Shown here: positions 34,318 to 39,755 of the stretch, piece after piece | Numbering within the stretch: the first letter of the stretch is position 1 | Layout: each line of letters opens with the position of its first letter | NCBI GenBank assembly: GCA_948806215.1 | Contig: CAQIDI010000007.1 | Location: forward strand, 1 to 39,755 | DNA length: 39,755 bases | Reading direction: 5' to 3' | Origin: an uncultured Eubacteriales bacterium | GTDB taxonomy: Bacteria > Bacillota > Clostridia > Christensenellales > UBA1242 | Translations under genes and position numbers: made by a program | The notes under the pieces: generated by a model | Seen by the model: the letters and a program-made list of their open reading frames with translations, nothing else | Told to the model about the DNA's origin: nothing | Database searches by the model: none

Positions 34318-34392
34318 GCTGTTTACTGGACTTTAATGTTCTTTTGCGGTATGTGTTGTACTAGCAAAAGTACAAGTCCAGTAGTGAACAGC
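34318..34392 (+). promoter_or_regulatory. 75-nt two-tier stem-loop in the xis/int leader
   Basis: The outer arm GCTGTT plus TACTGGACTT (34318-34333) pairs with AAGTCCAGTA plus AACAGC (34374-34392), with a 3-base bulge. The inner arm is CTTTTGC (34341-34347) with GCAAAAG (34364-34370). The ribosome binding site of the excisionase-like gene starts 5 bases later, so folding may control its translation. Confidence 0.6.
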
Positions 34393-34407
34393 ACACTGGA
34401 GGTATTA

Positions 34408-34626
34408 ATGCAAAGAATAAGGACTATCACAGAGACATTACAAATGCTGAAGAAAGAAGATCCAGAAACTTGTTTAAGTGAGTTTCTAATAAGGAAGCTT
34501 GCAAACAACTACAAAATCCGTTCCATAAAAACTGGCAACAAAGTGCTGATAGACTACGATTCACTACTAGCGTTTCTGCAAAGCAAATCCTACGAGTTGC
34601 CGATGGAACAAATTATTATTGGATAA
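34408..34626 (+). CDS. Excisionase-like DNA-binding protein, 72 aa
   Basis: The protein contains CLSEFLIRKLANNYKIRSIKTGNKVLIDYDSLLAFLQ, the shape of an excisionase or MerR-type winged helix with a beta turn before KVLIDYDSLL. GGAGG 7 bases ahead supports ATG 34408; an upstream TTG at 34315 would put the long hairpin inside the gene and lacks a signal. The integrase follows 12 bases later, the normal xis-int order. Confidence 0.72.
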   Translation: MQRIRTITETLQMLKKEDPETCLSEFLIRKLANNYKIRSIKTGNKVLIDYDSLLAFLQSKSYELPMEQIIIG

Positions 34627-34638
34627 AGGAGAAAAGTT

Positions 34639-35652
34639 ATGCCATGTATTAAAAAGAATGTGCTAGACACGGGTGCGATTTCATATCGTATCCAAGTCAA
34701 AGCAAAGAATGAGCGAACAGGCAAGTTTGAAGCAAAAGTGATGACTTGCCGAAAACCCGTCGAACTCACTGAAAGACAATACGAAAGAAAACTGCAAAGA
34801 ATTTCCTATGAGTTTGAAGATAAGTTTCGCAAGTCTATGAATGGCTTGCTTGCAGTAGACAATGACATATTATTTATAGATTATGCCAATAAGTGGTTAG
34901 AAAAAGTTAAGAACACCAAGTCTCTCAATTACTATGTTAAAGGTAAAGACAGCATCAAAAAGTTCTATGCCTACTTTGGTAACATTAAACTTAATCAAAT
35001 CACACCAATACAAGGCTACAAGAAAGAGATACAAATCCTAAACGATAAGGAAGCAAAGATACTGGCACAATACTTGGACACAGAACCAAATCCTCGATGG
35101 AAGATTGCACTATTAACAATCTTATTTATGGGTTTAAGACGTGGCGAACTTGCTGGACTTGAGTGGAAAGATATAGACTACGAAAACAAAACGATGACAA
35201 TACAAAGGTCTGTACAGGATATTGTTGACTTTGGACTTATAACCAAAGATCCAAAAACCGAGAACTCAAAACGAACAATCTCAATGCCAGATAAACTGAT
35301 TGGCTATTTGAAAGAATATCAGGCGTGGTGGGATAATCAAAAGTACTACTTAGGCGACCGCTGGAAAGATACTGACAGATTGTTCTGCACAGAAGATGGT
35401 AAAACAATCTCACCAGGATTATTTAGAGTTTGGTTACAAAAGACTTTAACAAAAGCAGGCTTGCCAAAAGTATCGCTTCACTCGCTTCGTCACACAAACA
35501 TAACCTTACAACTAATCGCAGGAGTAGATATGAAAACGGTATCCGCTCGTGCTGGACACAGTAAAGCATCTACTACAAGTGACTTCTATAGCCATTTCAT
35601 AAAAAACTCAGACATTCACGCGAGTGAAATAATAAATAAAATGTTTGAATAA
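34639..35652 (+). CDS. int: Tyrosine recombinase/integrase with shortened core-binding domain
   Basis: The 337-aa integrase has the catalytic set Arg167 (GLRRGEL), His281/Arg284 (HSLRH), His307 (AGHS) and Tyr317 (FYSHF), so the catalytic domain is complete. The N-terminal arm-binding part is also present. The core-binding domain begins at about residue 78 but reaches ITPI at 121-124, after which the sequence jumps directly to KKEIQILND of the catalytic domain. Related ICE integrases are about 400 aa and have some 60 more residues here, so an in-frame deletion is likely. The enzyme may no longer work. AAAGGAG precedes the ATG. Confidence 0.92.
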   Translation: MPCIKKNVLDTGAISYRIQVKAKNERTGKFEAKVMTCRKPVELTERQYERKLQRISYEFEDKFRKSMNGLLAVDNDILFIDYANKWLEKVKNTKSLNYYVKGKDSIKKFYAYFGNIKLNQITPIQGYKKEIQILNDKEAKILAQYLDTEPNPRWKIALLTILFMGLRRGELAGLEWKDIDYENKTMTIQRSVQDIVDFGLITKDPKTENSKRTISMPDKLIGYLKEYQAWWDNQKYYLGDRWKDTDRLFCTEDGKTISPGLFRVWLQKTLTKAGLPKVSLHSLRHTNITLQLIAGVDMKTVSARAGHSKASTTSDFYSHFIKNSDIHASEIINKMFE

Positions 35653-35664
35653 ACAAAATTTGCT

Positions 35665-35693
35665 TTTGATTTGTGTTTATAATTTGCTATAAT
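35665..35693 (+). promoter_or_regulatory. Promoter of the right-end membrane protein gene
   Basis: TTTGAT (35665-35670), 17 bases, TATAAT (35688-35693), also preceded by TGC (extended -10). Confidence 0.55.
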
Positions 35694-35715
35694 AATTTAA
35701 TTAAAGGAGAAAATT

Positions 35716-36210
35716 ATGAATTGGTGGCAAACTGCGTTAATTTCAATAGGAGTTTCGCTGATTACAGCATTTATTTCTTTTGTTTGTGTAAGCATCTATA
35801 ATAGAAAAGGTAAACTCAAATTCTATGTTTCAAAACTTTTTACAAGTGAAAAATATTTTCATTGCATGTTGGTTGTTTATAATCCGAGCAATATTCCAAA
35901 ATTGTTCCAAAATCTAATATTATGTTTTAATGAAGGGAAGAATAATTTGAGAGAAATCCAATTAGAAACTTCAAGTAAAGATAGGAGAAATTCATTAGGT
36001 GAAATTCAGAGTTACTATGTTGAGCCTACGATGATAAATGCGAGGGAGATGATTAAAATTACGGTTTCATGTTCGGTCTTTGATGCAAAGAAGACTAATA
36101 AACTAAGATTAAGGTATAAAGATTACAAAGATAAGGTTTGCTATTACACTTTAATTAAGTATAAAACAAGTATGTCGGAAAATTTGACTGGAGGTAAAAT
36201 AGATTTCTAA
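35716..36210 (+). CDS. Small membrane-anchored protein, 164 aa
   Basis: Not recognised. One N-terminal membrane helix (about 5-29) is followed by a beta-rich, cytoplasmic part (FHCMLVVYNPSNIPKLFQNL, then ITVSCSVFDAKKTNKLRLRY). AAAGGAG supports the ATG. It has its own promoter and a strong terminator and lies between int and the island tRNA. Its anchor is similar in form to that of the left-end gene at 23358. Confidence 0.72.
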   Translation: MNWWQTALISIGVSLITAFISFVCVSIYNRKGKLKFYVSKLFTSEKYFHCMLVVYNPSNIPKLFQNLILCFNEGKNNLREIQLETSSKDRRNSLGEIQSYYVEPTMINAREMIKITVSCSVFDAKKTNKLRLRYKDYKDKVCYYTLIKYKTSMSENLTGGKIDF

Positions 36211-36214
36211 ATAA

Positions 36215-36243
36215 AAAGACGACTTAGTTTAGTCGTCTTTATC
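36215..36243. terminator. Terminator between convergent small genes
   Basis: AAAGACGACT (36215-36224) pairs perfectly with AGTCGTCTTT (36231-36240). It serves the gene at 35716 and, in reverse, the one at 36251-36412. Confidence 0.85.
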
Positions 36244-36250
36244 ATTATTT

Positions 36251-36412
36251 TTATTTAGCTGAAAGTATTGCTAAAATAGAATTAATCATCTCTAGCCAAT
36301 TTTTAGATTTATCAATTGATTGTTTAATCAATTCTTTTTCAAAATCTGATAAGGGGCGGTTAGAGTGTTCAACTATCTGTTTGCATAAAAATTTAATTTG
36401 CTCTTCTGTCAT
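36251..36412 (-). CDS. Small protein, 53 aa
   Basis: MTEEQIKFLCKQIVEHSNRP begins a 53-residue helical product ending LEMINSILAILSAK. AAAGGAG lies 7 bases ahead of the ATG on the minus strand, which is strong evidence for a real gene despite its size. Function is unknown. It may be a small regulator or an antitoxin-like protein; no partner toxin is visible. Confidence 0.6.
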   Translation of the reverse strand: MTEEQIKFLCKQIVEHSNRPLSDFEKELIKQSIDKSKNWLEMINSILAILSAK

Positions 36413-36451
36413 GTTAATGCTCCTTTAATTAATGATTCTTATAATAAAAAT

Positions 36452-36528
<77 letters not shown>

Positions 36529-36653
36529 ATATTTAGTTTTTTATTGATTTTGGTGCACTTTGGGTGCAAATCATAATTATGTGAGTTTGTTGTGATTGTT
36601 AAATGTCCGTGTTTGAGGGATATGTAGAAGTTTTAATTTAGTACAAGTCGGTA
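36529..36653. other. Non-coding right end of the island
   Basis: GATTTTG followed after six bases by TTTGGGTGCAA (36546-36569) resembles the left-end motif at 23264-23284. No gene is visible. Confidence 0.4.
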
Positions 36654-36692
36654 CTTAGGAGGGAACGCTCTATCCTACTGAGCTACGGAAAC
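36654..36692 (-). pseudogene. 5' half of host tRNA-Arg(CCT), cut by the island
   Basis: On the minus strand: acceptor GTTTCCG, D-arm GCTC/GAGC, then GTTCC and the loop CTCCTAA, after which tRNA homology stops. Only 5 bases lie between the D-arm and the loop, where 6 are normal. The stem partner GGGAA on the other half expects TTCCC, so one C seems to have been lost. The core CTTAGGAG (36654-36661) marks attR. Confidence 0.82.
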
Positions 36693-36856
36693 ATATTTGC
36701 TTTTAAATTTTAGCACATACTTTTTTAAATTGCAATTAATATGTTTAATGTAAATAGTTTGATATTTGTAATATGTTTGGTTAAATGTTTTGCAATGTGT
36801 TTTATTGTTATAAGGCATTTTGAAAGCAAATATGTTAAGCAGAGTAAGTAGCTAAT

Positions 36857-36888
36857 AAAAAAAGATAGGGATTTAGCCTATCTTTTTT
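36857..36888. terminator. Terminator of the enoate reductase gene
   Basis: AAAAAAGATAGG and CCTATCTTTTTT flank a 7-base loop. On the minus strand a T run follows. Confidence 0.85.
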
Positions 36889-36941
36889 ATTTTAAATATT
36901 ATTAGATACATTTTATATTAAATGTATTTATTTTTATAATT

Positions 36942-38996
36942 TTACATCTTTGTTGCAATATCCCAAGCACGCCAAATAACAGTGCGTAGGTTTCCAACAG
37001 AGTAAGCATCACCAATAATGTGAACACGTTTATTTTCTTTTGCAATTGGTGCTGGATTATATCCAATAGAAACAATAACATTATCAGCTTTAATTTGTTT
37101 TTCTTCGCCAGTTTTTGTTTTTATTGTTACATAGCCTTTGCCAATTTCAGTGCAACCACTTTCCAAATAAACAGGAACTTTATTGGTTTTAAAGAAATCT
37201 CTTAAATAGCTTGTGTTAGCCAAACTTAAGTTGTTAGCAATCATTAAGTCGTTACGAGTTTCAATAATAACTGGTTTCTTGCCTTTTAGGAATAAGTCGT
37301 ATGCAATTTCACAACCACTTAATCCACCACCAATAACAACAACATTATCGCCGACTTTAGCGCCATTTAAGTAATCAACTGCATCAATGCAATTTTCTGC
37401 ACCATTAACTCTAAGTTTTCTAGCAGTAGCACCTGTTGCAACAATAACTTCATCAAAGTTATCAAGAATACTAATATCTTTAACTTCGTAATTGAATTTA
37501 ATGTCAATATTCATTAATTTCATTTGACGGCGATACCATTCGATAAGCATTCTGTCTTTACCTTTAAACGATGGGGCAGATGCAGCAATAAACACACCAC
37601 CAAGTTTATCGGTTTTTTCAAAAATTGTAACTTTGTGTCCGCGATCGGTAAGAACCATTGCTGCTTCCATACCGCCAATACCACCACCAACAATAGCAAT
37701 GTTCTTTTTAACTTTTGCAGGTTTGTAATCGTATTTTCCACCATCCATAGTTTTTGGATTTAGGGCACAGCGTGACATATGAATTGAATCTGCCATTGCA
37801 CAACCGTTTGCAATGCCTTTGTAGTGTGACATTGTTAAGCAAGCATTGTGACAGCAAATGCAAGGTTTAATATCTTCCACTCTGTTTTCGATTAATTTTG
37901 TTACCCAATGGCTATCAACTAGGAATTGACGAGCAACGCCCATAGCATCAATTTCACCATTTTTAATTGCATTTGCGGCAGTGTATGGTTCCATACGACC
38001 AGCACAAACAACAGGAATATCAACAAATTTTCTAATGTGAGCAACATCTTCTAGGTTGCAGTTAAGTGGCATATACATTGGTGGGTGAGCCCAGTACCAA
38101 GCATCGTAGGTTCCATTATCGGCATCTAGCATATCGTAACCAGCATCTTGAAGATATTTGGCTACTTTTTCGCTTTCTTTCATATCACGGCCAATTTCTT
38201 TAAACTTTTCACCTGGTAATGCACCTTCGCAGAAACCTTTGGTTTTGCTTACTACAGAGTAACGAAGAGAAACTGGATAATCCTCGCCACACGCTTCTTT
38301 AATTGCTCTAACAATTTCAACAGGGAAGCGATATCTGTTTTCAAAACTACCGCCATATTCATCGGTGCGGTTGTTTGTGTATTCGGTTGTGAATTGGTCA
38401 ATTAAGTAACCTTCGTGAACAGCGTGAATTTCAACACCGTCAACTCCGGCTTCCTTACATTTTTTTGCAGTTTTAGCAAAAGCTTGAACCATTTGTTTAA
38501 TTTCTTTAACTTTTAGTTCACGGCACATAACGCCTTCTGCCCAGCGTGATGGAAGTGGGCTAGGTGAAGCACATAAGCGTTGAACATCAAAAATTGGTTT
38601 AACAACTGCAGCCAATGCTTTGTTTTTTAGCATTGGAACCATATTGTTAGGAATTGAGAATGATCTACCAAAACCAGCTGTTAATTGAACGAATAGTTTT
38701 GCACCAGTTTTATGGAATTCTTCCATATATTTTTTTAATTTTTTGAAAGCACCATTTGCTTTATATAACCAAGCATTACCCATTAAATTTCTTAGTGGTG
38801 CAATACCCGGAATAATTAAACCAACATTGTTTTTAGCAAGATCCATAAAGAAATCTGCCGCATCTTTATCGAAGTGATGTGGTTCCATCCAACCAAATAG
38901 GCTAGTTCCACCCATAGGGCATAGCACAATGCGGTTTTTAATTTCAACATTGCCTATTTTCCAAGGTGTAAATAAAGGTTCTAATTGTTTATCCAT
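36942..38996 (-). CDS. OYE-family NADH:flavin oxidoreductase (2-enoate/2,4-dienoyl-CoA reductase type)
   Basis: The 684-aa protein has an N-terminal FMN barrel of the old-yellow-enzyme family (FTPWKIGNVEIKNRIVLCPM, then VDGVEIHAVHEGYLIDQF and RTDEYGGSFENRYRF). A cysteine cluster for a 4Fe-4S centre follows (CICCHNACL ... CALNP). Then come an FAD domain (KNIAIVGGGIGGMEAAMVL) and an NAD(P) domain (VVVIGGGLSGCEIAYDL). Family members reduce conjugated double bonds in enoates, dienoyl-CoA or bile acid intermediates (BaiCD/BaiH). The substrate here is unknown. AAGGAG precedes the ATG on the minus strand. Confidence 0.93.
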   Translation of the reverse strand: MDKQLEPLFTPWKIGNVEIKNRIVLCPMGGTSLFGWMEPHHFDKDAADFFMDLAKNNVGLIIPGIAPLRNLMGNAWLYKANGAFKKLKKYMEEFHKTGAKLFVQLTAGFGRSFSIPNNMVPMLKNKALAAVVKPIFDVQRLCASPSPLPSRWAEGVMCRELKVKEIKQMVQAFAKTAKKCKEAGVDGVEIHAVHEGYLIDQFTTEYTNNRTDEYGGSFENRYRFPVEIVRAIKEACGEDYPVSLRYSVVSKTKGFCEGALPGEKFKEIGRDMKESEKVAKYLQDAGYDMLDADNGTYDAWYWAHPPMYMPLNCNLEDVAHIRKFVDIPVVCAGRMEPYTAANAIKNGEIDAMGVARQFLVDSHWVTKLIENRVEDIKPCICCHNACLTMSHYKGIANGCAMADSIHMSRCALNPKTMDGGKYDYKPAKVKKNIAIVGGGIGGMEAAMVLTDRGHKVTIFEKTDKLGGVFIAASAPSFKGKDRMLIEWYRRQMKLMNIDIKFNYEVKDISILDNFDEVIVATGATARKLRVNGAENCIDAVDYLNGAKVGDNVVVIGGGLSGCEIAYDLFLKGKKPVIIETRNDLMIANNLSLANTSYLRDFFKTNKVPVYLESGCTEIGKGYVTIKTKTGEEKQIKADNVIVSIGYNPAPIAKENKRVHIIGDAYSVGNLRTVIWRAWDIATKM

Positions 38997-39150
38997 ATTT
39001 TCTCCTTATTATATATTGTTATTCTAACTTTAAATTATTTTAACAATTTTGTCAAATAAAGCGATTAGGTATATGGTTATATATAAATATATTAATTTAT
39101 TAAAACATTAATCCATTAAAAGTGCATATACATATTTTATGGAGATAAAT

Positions 39151-39597
39151 ATGAAATATAACGATTATCCTTTGCCTGATGAGCAGTTAATTAATGTTTT
39201 AAACAGTGAATATGCAAAACATTCTAGTGTTGTAAACACTCTTAGCATACTTGAGCAAAATGCAAGTTTAAGCGATTTATATTATAACATTGAACTTTGT
39301 GGTTGCTATTTAAACAAACTTAAAAGTTTAGGTGCAAAAAATATTGATGATGCTATTAAAATTACCAATGGTAATTTAAAACTGCTTTCAAATTTTGGCA
39401 TAAGTTCGGCAATAAAAGCAGAGTTTAATAAAAAATTAAACCAAAAAACTTGTTTTTTTGAATATTTAAAGTGCGAAATGGATGTGTTAAAAGCATTAAT
39501 GTTTTTAATATTTTTAGACAACCTTAATTATAGTAAAAAAGAGTTAATTAAAATTGCAAACGATAGAATTAACATAATAAATATGGGGTTAAATTAA
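39151..39597 (+). CDS. Hypothetical helical protein, 148 aa
   Basis: Not recognised. ATG 39151 is chosen because GGAG (39141-39144) lies 6 bases ahead; the upstream ATG 39139 overlaps that site. The sequence is mostly helical (LINVLNSEYAKHSSVVNTLS, then DVLKALMFLIFLDNLNYSKKEL) with no signal peptide. It looks like a ferritin- or DUF-type helical bundle, but no family can be claimed. Confidence 0.7.
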   Translation: MKYNDYPLPDEQLINVLNSEYAKHSSVVNTLSILEQNASLSDLYYNIELCGCYLNKLKSLGAKNIDDAIKITNGNLKLLSNFGISSAIKAEFNKKLNQKTCFFEYLKCEMDVLKALMFLIFLDNLNYSKKELIKIANDRINIINMGLN

Positions 39598-39755
39598 TCA
39601 AAAAAATTGCTTTATTTCGTTAATAATATTTTATTATTTGTGCAAAATAACTAAAAAATACGAACTCGGGGCTTAGTGTAGGGTTAAGTGCCAAAAAAGC
39701 TTAAAAAAAGTGTTGACTGTAAGATAAGGTATATAGTAAACTAGCAGTGCGTTCA

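Noticed and set aside
34315..34407. Longer N-terminus of the excisionase-like protein from TTG 34315
   Set aside because: The segment is the long stem-loop, translates to a Cys-rich sequence unlike the family, and lacks a ribosome binding site, whereas ATG 34408 has GGAGG.
39713..39737. Promoter TTGACT / TATAGT at the right edge
   Set aside because: The spacer is only 13 bases and no better -10 lies at 16-18, so it cannot be supported before the window ends.

Overview
The window is an AT-rich, low-GC chromosomal segment that most resembles an uncultured gut-type Bacillota (Clostridia-like) genome. Three things point that way: strong AAGGAG-type ribosome binding sites, many short hairpin-plus-U-run terminators, and a gene set typical of such genomes (EF-P, PnuC, U32 peptidase, COG2509 FAD protein, OYE-type enoate reductase, lipoproteins with MBG or DUF5722 regions). 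TGG serves as Trp and TGA as stop, so the standard code fits. The species cannot be named from this sequence.

Host part 1 (1-23060). An unrecognised gene at 272-1315 lies beside a possible three-way-junction structure. It is followed by a PLP-dependent methionine gamma-lyase-like gene (minus strand), a pnuC transporter broken by a -1 frameshift at a TTTTTTA heptamer, efp, a membrane GDPD-type phosphodiesterase gene switched out of frame by a run of nine Gs, an SDR reductase and a SASA-type esterase. Next come a U32 peptidase/RNA hydroxylation-type gene with an overlapping RluA-type pseudouridine synthase, a MacB-like ABC protein (minus strand), two large surface lipoproteins, a COG2509 FAD protein, and a 1283-residue SF1 helicase with a C-terminal nuclease domain.

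Mobile island (about 23095-36661, 13.6 kb). A tRNA-Arg(CCT) gene has been cut in its anticodon loop. Its 3' half with encoded CCA is at 23060-23102 and its 5' half is at 36654-36692. The 8-bp sequence CTTAGGAG is shared at both junctions. The island carries a complete, different tRNA-Arg(CCT) at 36452-36528, presumably compensating for the gene it broke. It also holds a tyrosine integrase with an apparently shortened core-binding domain, an excisionase-like gene behind a 75-nt stem-loop, and a replication initiator whose C-terminus looks like DnaA domain I. A set of nine 9-bp iterons forms a large palindrome, and a GC-richer block behind rep looks like a phage cos site or an oriT. Small membrane-anchored proteins sit at both ends.

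The island's cargo is a restriction or defence cassette on the plus strand. It consists of a 1153-residue DEAD-type helicase fused to a PD-(D/E)XK nuclease, a 374-residue protein with a D...ExK nuclease motif that I do not recognise, a Bsp6I-like type II endonuclease, two tandem 5-cytosine DNA methyltransferases, and an ASCH-domain gene split by an ATGA overlap. The last five genes are close-packed behind one extended -10 promoter. The helicase has its own promoter.

Host part 2 (36692-39755). A minus-strand old-yellow-enzyme family reductase (FMN/4Fe-4S/FAD type) and a small unrecognised helical protein follow the island.

The strongest leads are the anticodon-loop integration with a replacement tRNA, the defence cassette, the G9 contingency tract and the palindromic iteron origin. 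All family assignments come from reading motifs by eye. No database search was possible.
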